Source: Melampsora larici-populina 98AG31
Taxonomy: Eukaryota; Basidiomycota; Pucciniomycetes; Pucciniales; Melampsoraceae
Length of the DNA stretch: 64,000 nt
NCBI RefSeq assembly: GCF_000204055.1
Contig: NW_006768851.1
Span: 186,001-250,000 of the forward strand
Direction of reading: 5' to 3'
Positions 23,542-36,668 of this stretch are shown here, in pieces. The first letter of the stretch is position 1; each line of letters begins with the position of its first letter. Both the position numbers and the translations under genes were made by a program. Under the pieces are notes generated by a model. It was given only the letters and a program-made list of their open reading frames with translations, was not told where the DNA came from and searched no databases.

Positions 23542-23723
23542 GGTACAAGCGTGCATACATGTGAACAGAAATAAAGTTTGAATAGGAATAAGGTTTGATC
23601 CACAGCGTGTCCTAGTTGAGTGAGTTAAACTTTGATACACAAAGCTTGCACAGAGAACAATACGTGCGAGCAGGGGCACCGAATTCAGAGTTAGGGGTGC
23701 TTGTCAGAGCTCTGAACACGCTA

Positions 23724-24627
23724 CAGTCAAACCTGTGCAAATGCATACCTGTGCAGATGCATAATTGGCCATTTTGCATAAGGCTTGGGTTCCACCAAGC
23801 TGGTGCGGGCCAAAATTCAGATTAATGCATAATATAATACTGAATAGCCTTTTGGCAGAAAAATCCATATGTTGGTGGTCATAATGCATAAAGCCCCGGG
23901 GCCGGCCCTGGGGCTTCCTGCGATTTGGGAGACAAAAATTTGTCAAATGAGCAAGCTGTACATTTGTACATCTCATAGAACTTCCTGAACTTGATTTTTA
24001 AGGATCATTGTACGCATCTACAATACACGCCGCACTTGTTGCCTCCTTTGAAAGACCCAATACATACAGATAACTTTTTTGGTTTTGTTGAGCGTGGTCA
24101 TCAACCCTGTGCCAGCAACGCAACGCACCGCAACACGAGTGTTTTTTGGTGCGTTGCTCCGCAACACGCAGCACAAACCTGCATTACATGCTGCGCTGCG
24201 GTAAGTACCGCAACAACAAATGGTGAGGTCAGGTTGCGCGGCGCCTTGACCGTCGCGCAACGCAACAGGCGCAACAGCGCCAAAAAAACGCCGAACTGTG
24301 ATTTTTTTTGGGCAGCAACGCAACAAATGTTGTTGCGGCCCAAAAAATCCATCGATTTGACAAATGATGTTGCGCTGCGGGTCAGGCCGCAACCTAGAAT
24401 TTGATTCTATGTTGCGCTGCGGTCAGAAAAACCGCAACGCAGGCGCAGCGCAACACGCAACACCTGCGTTGCTGGCCCAGGGTTGTGGTCATAATGCATA
24501 TTTTTATGCACTATGACCATAATGCATAAAGTTATGCATTAACAGAAAACCTGTGCAAATGAATGAACGGTCAAATTGCATAGAAAAACTCGTCCACCCA
24601 AATTATGCATTTGCACAGGTTTGACTG
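23724..24627. mobile_element. Non-autonomous pogo-type element (MITE), 904 bp
   Basis: TA duplication at 23722-23723 and 24628-24629. Termini CAGTCAAACCTGTGCAAATG and its complement match the family of the autonomous element at 46841-49726 (CAGTCAAACCCGCGCACATG). Subterminal DNA (gcataa... ccaagctggtgcgggc) is homologous too. Repeated ATGCATA octamer-like motifs lie near both ends. No transposase. A second element is nested inside. Confidence 0.85.
24102..24485. mobile_element. Nested hAT-like MITE, 384 bp
   Basis: Imperfect inverted ends CAACCCTGTGCCAGCAACGC / GCGTTGCTGGCCCAGGGTTG with a direct duplication TGGTCAT (24095-24101, 24486-24492; eight bases if one terminal G is counted). The interior is dominated by GCAACGCAAC/TTGCGTTGCG strings able to form long hairpins. 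TSD length and terminal CA fit hAT; assignment is tentative. Confidence 0.7.
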
Positions 24628-24629
24628 TA

Positions 24630-26571
24630 CCCATGCTCAGAGGTAGGGGTCTGACAGCTCCCGCTCCTCAGCATTCGGTGTGAGTCCCCCCCTCAGGCCT
24701 CTCCTCAATCCACTAGATAATCGAGAGGATTAGAGTACCTCAGGTCTAGTTGGAGCCCCGAGAGAGGCCCCGAGGGGCCCCCCCAAACCACTCCTACCCT
24801 ACCTAGACTAACCGGAATAGCCTAGTCAGGATGGATGTGGAGGGACTCGAATATGAGGTCCGAGACAACAGCCCGACCACGTAGAACCTAAGCTCAGAAC
24901 TCACATACTCCATGAGAGGAGTAGACAAATTCTTAAGTTAATGAGTTGAATAATCCAGAGAGAATTTTGGGGAAAAGAGAGATACATCGACCATGTCTCA
25001 TCAAACCCTTGTTCGGGGCTGACTGTGAGCCATTTCTGCATGAAAAAGTGACACACCTTCGCGTTATTATATCTGGTCATGTCCTTGAGGAGATGTGGTG
25101 TGAGTGACAGGCAAAATCGGCAGTGTGTAGTTGCTCAATAGCGTGATGATATCCTTTAATCAGGGAGAATGTTTTGCGCAGATCGTCAGATCATTTGCTT
25201 GGGAGGTATATTTAGCCTTACGCGCGATCTACGCACTGAGGCCACCAAAAACAATAGTATGAATCTGATGAATAAGCAATCTAGTTAGGACTTGACTCTG
25301 CATGAACAGAATAGATGATGAAATTCTGGTATTACTTCTTAAGCCTATAGTAACTTATGAGGTCCAAAGATTCATGGATTACATTGGTGAGGTGACCCAG
25401 TTGTTGAACACGAACTGAAGGATAGCATCATGGAGATTTTCTCGGCTTATCCTTGGTGCTGCTCCATGAGCGCATTGTTTGCACTTCAACTTGACTTTCT
25501 TCTTATTGACCATCTTGCCTATGTGATTCCCAAACTCGTCAAAAGCATTATTGACAATCGTGTGTAGCTTTTTGTTTCCCAAAGATTTCCTCTTTTATCC
25601 AATAATCTTCTCCAGATTCCTCTCAACACCTTTCACAGCACTTGTTATGAAGCAGATCCATGGATGACCTCTCTCGCGACAGCTCACATTTCCTATGAAG
25701 GTTGACCCACTGTTGTATTGGAATTTGGATGTTATGTATCACAACCTGATCCTATCGCCAATTGTGAAGATCTATGGTGTACGTCTTGACTTCATCATGC
25801 GGTTCATCTCATATCAGATTCTGCTCTCAGCATCCCTGCTACACCGGGAAGTATCATCCACTCTTACGAATCCGTTTGGGGGAGATGTTGCACTCGCCTA
25901 TCAAGTCTACTAGATAAGCTTAGATAAGGCAAGAGTGTCCAACACCTTCATATTGACGTTCGAATTCAAAAAAACTGACGCTCTGCATCATGGACTCCAT
26001 CAAATTTGAGGCCTCGTTGGATAATTTACTGCGATTGGGTACATCTGAATGATCGAAGACGCGGTCTCCTCAATGTCTGTTACATAGATACGACATGGTC
26101 CGATTATATGTGTGATTGTATTTGCTACTCCGATTTGATGATTTCCTATCTTATCTAGACACATCGTCTTTCGAAAGTTTGCCATCACATTGAAATTCTA
26201 ATCAGTGTATGAGATCCTGGTGAATTAATACAAAAACTCCTACGGGCCTTCATTGTTCAAGAAAATTGTAGCTTTCATCAAACTTCAAAGCAATTGCTGT
26301 ACAATCTTAATCGGCAAGCAATTTTATTACCTGGATCGGCTGGAAAGAATGTCACCCTCGGCACGCATCGGAGACCTTTTCAGTCTTAGAGAGTGGTCGG
26401 AGTGATTCTTTGGAAGGCATTGGGTGAGATCTGGAACTATTAAAGGTGGTCAAGTTCTGTCTTTGAGAGCGCTTTCCTTCGCAATTCTAAGAGCCTCTAG
26501 ATTTTTGATTGGTGTTAGGCACTACATTTTTTTGTGTTTTTAAATCTCTTACTAAATATTGAGGTTTGACG
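24630..26571. other. Intergenic, possible decayed TE coding remnants
   Basis: No intact gene supported. Minus-strand frames at 25379-25582 (with a C-x2-C pair in KLKCKQCAHG) and 26000-26188 look like short coding remnants, perhaps of a hAT/BED-type element, but without a readable catalytic region. Confidence 0.35.
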
Positions 26572-28649
26572 ATGTCGTCAAAGAAGCCGGTATCGATTGC
26601 AAGATGGCTTTGGTTGAAGAAGATTCTCATTGTCTCTTGTATGCTTGCAGAAACAACCCAGATGACAACTCCAAAGTAAGTCCAATCAATACAAACTCGT
26701 ATGTTTTGTCATATTATTAACCTTCATCTTCTTTGTATTTTCTATCTCAGATCCGTTGTGAAACGGAGTACGATAAGTCAGTTACACTTTGTCAGGTGTT
26801 TAGTTGATCCATAAAACTGACTAGACTCTGCCCTTTTGTTTCTTTCTTTGCCACATTTTGATATCTACAGCTCCTTCTCTTTCCATCGACAACATCAACC
26901 CAGCCGTAGTTCAAGCCCAATATGCTGTCCGTGGTGAAGTAGCCGTTAGGGCTGAGGAGTTTGTTTACTTGTTTTCTTGCAGAATCAAACCATCATGTTA
27001 CTGATCAAATCAAATATCTATAGAATCGAGAAAGCGTTAAGGAAGTCAGAGAATCCATTGAAGGAATTTGGCTTTGATCGCATCTTGAGGAATAACATTG
27101 GTAACCCCCAAGATATGGGTCAAAAGCCTATCACGTTTAATCGTCAAGTAAGTCATCACCCTTTGAATACGGTGTGCGGAATGGAAGTAGTAACACGTGC
27201 ATTTATAGGTAGCAGCTTTAACGGAATTACCAAGTTTGATGGACCTTGAAGAGCTTAACTTCCCAACAGACGTCGTCCAACGTGCCAAAGAGCTCTTAGA
27301 GGCCATGGGAGGAAGCATTGGGGCATACAGTGCTTCCAAAGGACTTGCATACATCCGTGGACATGTTGCTGAATTCCTCGCAGGTCCTTACGCCTTCCCT
27401 TCATCCATCATTTCTTTATCAGTTGTTGAAACTTCGCATATATTTTCGCGATCAATTACATTTTTCTAACAGAACGCGACGGTGGAGTTGAGGCCGACCC
27501 AGAGTTGATCTACCTTACAACTGGTGCTTCTTCCGGCGTAAAGGCAATCTTGCAACTAATCCTCGCATCAGAGCAAGATGGAGTTATGATTCCTATCCCA
27601 CAATACCCACTTTACTCGGCTACTCTTGCTCTTCAAAAAGCTCACCAAGTGCCGTATCAGCTTTTAGAAGAAAAACAATGGGAACCTGATCTAGAATCTC
27701 TTGAAGAGGTTATAAAGAAAGCAGCTGCTGAGGGTACACGTACTAGAGCGATGGTGCTCATCTCACCAGGAAATCCTGTGGGAAATGTCCTCAGTCTTGA
27801 GGCTATGAATGAGATCATCAGATTCTGCGCTTCTCATAACTTAGTCTTGATAGCAGATGAAGTTTATCAGGCAAATATAGCCAATCATGTTTTGAAGAAA
27901 TTTGTTTCTTTCAAACGGGCCCTCTCAACCCATCCTGATGAGGAACTTCGAACACAAGTACCATTAGTGAGCTTACATTCGATCTCAAAGGGTCAAACGG
28001 GTGAATGTGGTCGTAGAGGAGGATTCTTAGAGATTGTCAACTTTCCTAAACCTGTGCAAGAACAACTAACCAAGCTGGCTTCAATCGACCTTTGTCCACC
28101 GATTCAAGGACAAATCGGTGTTGATGTATTGGTCCGTCCACCTAAACCTGGAGAACCCAGTTATAAAAAGTGGTATAAAGAGACACGTACAATTCAAAAG
28201 AACATGAACAAGAATGCAGCTCAACTTTCAAAAGTCTTTCAATCTACTTCTAAAATGTCTTCATCTGAAGCTCAGGGTGCCATGTATCTCTTCCCACAAA
28301 TTGAACTTCCCAAGAAAGCTATAGAAGCTGCTCAAAAAGCTGGAAAGGAACCTGACTTATTTTACTGTTTGGAACTTCTTGAAAGAGCTGGTATTTGTGT
28401 AAGTAAAACTTCATATCTTCCCTATACTTTACTTTTTCCTTCTTGTCCCATTATTTCTAATCTGATAACTAAAATCAACGCGTTTTAATTATTCCCTTCA
28501 TCATCATTCAGGTGGTACCCGGTTCAGGATTCGGTCAAGCTGAGAATACTACACATTTCCGTACCACTTTCCTTGGTGATCAAACTGATGAATTTGTCAA
28601 ACGCTTCACCAAGTTTCATGCAGAATTTCTTGAAAGATACAAGGATTGA
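26572..28649 (+). CDS. ALT1: Alanine aminotransferase, 7 exons, 526 aa
   Basis: PLP enzyme interconverting alanine + 2-oxoglutarate and pyruvate + glutamate. Exons 26572-26675, 26751-26776, 26871-26958, 27024-27147, 27209-27383, 27473-28398 and 28512-28649, all phase-consistent. Signature regions: SIDNINPAVVQAQYAVRGE; NIGNPQDMGQKPITFNRQV; TTGASSGVKAILQL; PIPQYPLYSATL; SPGNPVGN; LIADEVYQ (Asp contacting the PLP pyridine); HSISKGQTGECGRRGGF with the Schiff-base Lys; GSGFGQAENTTHFRTTFL with the carboxylate-binding Arg near the end. The N-terminal approximately 40 residues (MSSKKPVSIARWLWLKKIL) are basic/hydrophobic and could be a mitochondrial leader; later ATGs in exon 1 could give a cytosolic form. 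Length fits the family. Intact. Confidence 0.92.
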
Positions 28650-29442
28650 TTATGATCCATTGAAGATTACCTTTCCAGTTCAGCTTCATCTGATTCTGAT
28701 CATCATCATTTTTCTCTCTCTCAATCCAATCTATATCCTTGCCAAGGCTTTGTTTTCTAGCAGCTGCTCTAGGCCCAACCTTTCAAGAATTATCATAGCT
28801 AGACATACCACATTTCATTCTATCAAATCTTTAGCTCAAAATCATTTCTACTATCGGGTCACTCGTTCAATCATTTCATCTTGTTCCTCGGTCCTTGTAT
28901 GAGCACGCCTGAAGCGCGCAAAGCTGTCATCACTGTCTACTTGGATCTATCATTGTATACCCGGGAAATGAAAAAAACATCTCCCCCACACACGTGACAC
29001 GCGTTTCCCTCATGAGGGTATAAATCAGGTTGTCCTTGTTTCTGGGTGTAGGATCATAGCACTACATCATGGGATTGGAAAACTTTTCCTTCATCAATTT
29101 TTACTCTGTACCTCTTCACCAATTGTGAGGTGATGTCCCTGATACTTCGTCCAAGCTATTATTTGCCAGCTGGCGCATATTTCTGATACTTTAGAGTCGT
29201 CCACTGTTTGAGCAAGAAACGCCCATGAGGTCTAGAATCAGTCTACTTTGACATCTTTGGGTCACCTAGAGCGTATATAAACGTGTCAGTGCAGACATCA
29301 TTAGAGACATATGCAAGATAGTCAAAGAGGTAGTGAATCGCACCATATATATAATACAAAGGGGTCAAAATGCATTACAAATATATAAGTTAACAAATAA
29401 GATATAACGAATCAAAAAACAACAAGGCTTAGACGGCTGAAT
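28650..29442. other. Intergenic
   Basis: 3' flank of the aminotransferase and of the opposing small gene; AT-rich, no gene supported. Confidence 0.5.
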
Positions 29443-29942
29443 TCATCCCTTGGACTTTGGATTTCGTTCACGTTCTTTACGATCGATCAAAACCTCTAAT
29501 TCTTTATTTTTCTTCATCAAATCTTCTAAACTGATCATCTCTACTTGACCTTCAGAATTAAGTTTGATTCCACTATAAACTCCTATTGGTACTCTCATTT
29601 TCTTTGTAAGGGTTTGTGCACGTCTTTGAATTCTTTGGATTGATTGAGTTTCTGATTCTGAAGTTATAGATGATCTAAATACCGAGATTAGAAAAAAAAA
29701 CCCAAGCTTTGTTTAATAAATTTGTCCTATTGTTTTTTATGATGAGCTTTAGGATTGAGAAATACTAACTTGATTGATTGGTTTAAAGTTTCTTCTAAGA
29801 TTTCACAACTTTTAATTGATAATGGTTTCCAAACTTCTTCCACTTTTCTTTTGGGTAATCTATGTTTGATGGTTTTGGTTTGACGATTCGGTAGTGATTC
29901 TGATCTTGATTGAGTTCTGGTTTGTGAGTTTGAGATTGTCAT
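29443..29942 (-). CDS. Small coiled-coil-like protein, 134 aa, unrecognised
   Basis: Two exons, 29942-29770 and 29674-29443, with a GTTAGT donor and consistent phase. The basic N-terminus (RLPKRKVEEVWKPL) is followed by helical segments ending with LEDLMKKNKELEVLIDRKERERNPK, probably coiled coil; the middle has QRRAQTLTKKMRVPIGVY. It diverges from MCM2 with a short shared promoter. Similar-sized helical proteins exist in kinetochore and DNA-maintenance complexes, but I do not recognise the family and assign no function. Confidence 0.6.
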
Positions 29943-30112
29943 TCTTGAAGTGGAAAAGACTTGGGTTCGTTAAGATAACTTTGGAAGTTTTTATAGAAAT
30001 CAGTTGATGGTACATAAGAATTTCAAAGAGAGAAAGAGAGAGTCAGATTATATGCACTCCTCACTATAAGCATACTAGACATCAGTATGTTTCTAGACAA
30101 ACACGCGTCGAA

Positions 30113-30118
30113 GCGGTA
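30113..30118. promoter_or_regulatory. MCB-type box ACGCGT upstream of MCM2
   Basis: Single perfect ACGCGT, the MBF binding core that drives G1/S genes in fungi, in the shared upstream region of MCM2 and the small divergent gene. Only one copy seen; functional use is inferred from the identity of MCM2. Confidence 0.4.
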
Positions 30119-30409
30119 CGTGAATTCTCAAGATATCGATCTTCACAAACCGTTCAACTTATTCAGATAACATTCAGCATACGATATCATCATCAAGATA
30201 CGAGAAAATATATTTGACCCACAGGAATTGTTTTGGATTGATAAAACACAATGGTGCGCTCTTTGAATCAATAATCATCGCGGGCTAGAAATGTAAACGA
30301 AACCATAGGCTGATTGTCTGCTTGGAGGGTTCTCGTCCGAGGCGACCGACAAAGGCACAAGGAGCAGCGAAATACGTTTCTCCTTGATACCTTTGTTCGA
30401 TAGCCCAGG

Positions 30410-33772
<3,363 letters not shown>

Positions 33773-33980
33773 GTCAAAATCGATTGAAGTTTTGATTCTC
33801 TGTGATCTTAGTATATTTGGGTAGTAAGCAAACAAGCTTTTCAAGTTTCATTTCATCGTTTATTAGTTTTCTTTTTTTTTGGTAGGAATTCATATTATTT
33901 GAAATGTTTTCATTTGTCAAATTCTCCTGTTTGAAGCTCATTTTAGAATGCTGCATGATGTGTTTTGTTTACATACATTC

Positions 33981-34033
33981 TTTTTTTGTGTTGATGTGTT
34001 CTTTTTGTTGATGTGTTCTTTTTGTTGATGTGT
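33981..34033 (+). repeat. About 18-bp tandem repeat, three units
   Basis: Units of TTTTTGTTGATGTGTTC repeated three times with small changes; one unit recurs at about 58784-58799 downstream of SUMO copy 2. Confidence 0.75.
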
Positions 34034-34827
34034 CTTTGGGTTAAGGAACAATGATCAAGTGGTGATGTATACCTTAGATTCAAAGCCTCATTTGGCACTT
34101 CTAGAGTGCTTAAGATCTAAAGAAGGAGCTAAGTTGAGAATCATACAGACTTAGTTGATTTGTCTGTTGTTATCCAACTTTTTTCCTGCTTTGATGGTTT
34201 GAGCTTCTGTCCACAGATCAAAAGGTATTACAAGAGAAATGCAGGAGAAATGTGGATATACATCTGGTGGATATGATTGGCTTATAGTAAGGGAAGGGTA
34301 CATAGAAGGATCAGCTGTACCCCTTCAGATAGTGTTCTCCATTTGCTTACTTGCCTATCAAGCACTATGTATTCAACATTTTACCCTCTGTAAAGGCTTT
34401 CAAAACAGGATCCTCCTGAGTATAATGATTACCTCAAAGATTTGAAGTTTGACATGGTTTCTTATAAGTCACTATCAAAGATGTAAATGCTTGACTGGCT
34501 TTTATAATGGTCTTGAGGATGCTTATTGGGCTTTGAGAAGATGTTGAAGATGTTGTGGATGTGGATGTGGAAGAGCTCAATATCATGGGAAATGGTAGTT
34601 TTATTTTGGGATTGCATGGGGGGATTAGTGAAAAGTGATCAAGGTGATCAACCTGATCAACCACTGAAAACCTCTTAATTGCTCATAAACCAAACACTTC
34701 ATGACCTCTTTTGTCATGAGTCATGTTTTTTTATAAAACTTGCTTTTCTACATTTAGAAAAGTGGTTACCCAGAATATACTTTCTGGAAATCTGGGCTAT
34801 GTGAACGCAGCCTAAGGGCACATTCAC

Positions 34828-34978
34828 TTAGGGCGCGTTCACTTAAGGAATTTCTGACCAGAAATCACATTCTGTAAAATTTTTAATGCAAAAATGAAAC
34901 ATACACCACCAAATAGACACTTTGAATTTTGCAGAATGTGATTTCTCCCTAAAAATTGCTCAAGTGACCGTGTCCTAA
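34828..34978. mobile_element. Short MITE, 151 bp
   Basis: Imperfect terminal inverted repeats of about 45 bp starting TTAGGGCGCGTTCACTTAAG on the left and its diverged complement (cttgagcaa... ends TCCTAA) on the right, sharing GAAATCACATTCTG. No coding. A truncated relative precedes it (about 34803-34827). Family uncertain (PIF/Harbinger-like ends). Confidence 0.6.
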
Positions 34979-35304
34979 GTGTTGTTTTTAAAAAGTCATC
35001 ATTGATGTGTATGGCTGAAGTATTTGCTTGTGAAATGAAGTGTATACAATATTACCCAGGACTACCAATAGTCAAGACCAGAAATTTGAAACAGCATGTC
35101 AAATCCAACAAGATGAACAACAACTTCAAGTAGCTTGACATGAAGCTTTTTTCAAGGTGTCCAGGAGTAAAAACAAACAGGTTGGCAATCAGATAATGAT
35201 ATAGGATTTTGGCAAGATTGAGAGGATTCATGGTGGATTCAAACAGGAGGGGTATAGAATTAGATGTCTGTAAGACTGGAAAGCTTACGTCCAAAGACCA
35301 TCAT

Positions 35305-36015
35305 TCATTTCCTACATCTTCCACCAACCTAGATACAATAAGAGATGAATCAAACCAAGATGTTGAAAATGTTTCTTGAAAGAAGGATTTCCAAGAAGGG
35401 GGCGTACCTGCTCGAGATCCACACGAATAACATCGCCATCGGCCATCTCAAGCTATTACAACAGATATCATCAGTAGGCTGGACTTGAATGATGAGAAAG
35501 GCAAGCTGATGAAGGTACTGCTCACATCCTCGGGGGTGTCCTGAGGGTGTTGTTCAAACTCATTATCAGGCCTTTTGAATGATACAGATGACATTTTTCA
35601 AGGATACTCACGTGTTCACGGACTCTGAAGATGAGATCGAAGATAGAAACAATTAAAATCGATAAATAAAATGAAAAAAGAAGTGCAATGAAAGCACTTT
35701 TTTCGTTTTGTTTTCTGACCTGAGATCATCATATCTGAAACCTAAACTGCCAATTCTCATCCTCACGTGTTTTGCGTACACATCCATAATCTTATCAAAT
35801 CTACAGGTTTGCTTGACTTTCAGATAAATCACATTTGTACCAGGACCCATTATGGTGATATTTATATGCTAGTTCGAACAGTGAGCAGAAAAGCCAATTG
35901 GTTAGACTGATAAAAAATAGCTTTCAGGAGAAGAAAGAGAGACGATGAGATGGACCATTGTGCTTACACTGATTCGTGATTCAGATTCGCGTATTGCGCT
36001 TTCTAAAAATTCCAT
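35305..36015 (-). CDS. SUMO (small ubiquitin-like modifier), copy 1, 97 aa
   Basis: Protein modifier conjugated to lysines after C-terminal processing. Minus-strand exons: 36015-35968, 35868-35720, 35624-35612 (13 nt), 35540-35526 (15 nt), 35452-35408 and 35328-35305; all phases agree. Seen: HINITIMGPGTNVIYLKVK (beta strands 1-2), TCRFDKIMDVYAKH (helix, the family TT-x3-KLM-x-AYC pattern), LGFRYDDLRV, DTPEDLEMADGDVIRVDLEQ (very close to the SUMO consensus), then VGG followed by RCRK and stop: the diglycine with a four-residue tail removed by a Ulp-type protease. The short N-terminus lacks an obvious psi-K-x-E chain site. ATG at 36015 chosen as the first in frame; a 5'UTR exon may end at 36098. 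Intact. Confidence 0.9.
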
Positions 36016-36168
36016 TTGCTATTCATAATGTATATGATGTCGGTCATCAGCAATCATGATTATTGTGATAGCACGAGAGTATATCATAAATGCTCACCGA
36101 GAGTCCTGCTTATAGCTTACAGCGAGGGAAAGTGAAGGTTTAATCTTGATGAGAACCAGGGGAAGTCT

Positions 36169-36178
36169 TGATTTATAG
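36169..36178 (-). promoter_or_regulatory. TATA-like element upstream of SUMO copy 1
   Basis: CTATAAATCA on the minus strand, about 155 bp upstream of the start codon and just before possible 5'UTR splice sites. Position is plausible; support is by motif only. Confidence 0.3.
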
Positions 36179-36289
36179 AAATTATAATCTATAGATAGGA
36201 TGTATCACCAGTCTAAATTCAAAGCGAGGTGGATGGGCAAAAGATGCACAACTTTATCAAGTTTGGAAATTTTCCTGTCTAGGTTTCAC

Positions 36290-36316
36290 TACGGAAGCCG
36301 CGACGTGAAGTGACCG
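36290..36316 (+). repeat. 27-bp word repeated in inverted orientation at 58226-58252
   Basis: Perfect 27-bp match (core GAAGCCGCGACGTGAAG) to the reverse complement of 58226-58252; part of it (AGTGACCGCC plus an adjoining ATTTCGG-rich tract) also recurs near 49763-49830. Likely pieces of one dispersed repeat family. Confidence 0.75.
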
Positions 36317-36668
36317 GGGAGCATCGGGATTTTGTATGTTCTGTGATAATTATCACATGATAATTATCACGGGAAATACATGCAGACATTTTACGGCGCG
36401 TGACACCCTCATTACAGCCCTGGATCTAGTCAGCTGTACGGGGGGGTGCTGCGCGCGGGGCCATGGCACCGACAACGCTACCTCTCCCAACCCATAGCGT
36501 CGCGTCGCCACGTCCATCCAAAACATGTGTTGTCTTTGGAAATTTTTACCACTTTCTGCTTTCTCCAGACCCTTTTTTTTCCCATGGCTGAGCAAAATTT
36601 TGATCACCCAAGACCCTTTTTGTACACTGCCTTACGATTGATCAATATCAATCAATCAATCGTCACCC

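Larger units (their letters stand above)
33773..35304. other. Intergenic between MCM2 and SUMO copy 1, partly duplicated
   Basis: 3' flank of both genes. Contains the tandem repeat and MITE listed separately. Around 33990-34110 it resembles 58780-58865, and around 35095-35190 it resembles 63477-63560, so the SUMO genes were duplicated together with 3' flanks. Confidence 0.55.

Noticed and set aside
25379..26188. hAT transposase gene on the minus strand
   Set aside because: Only two short frames with a possible Cys pair; no catalytic region or ends could be read.
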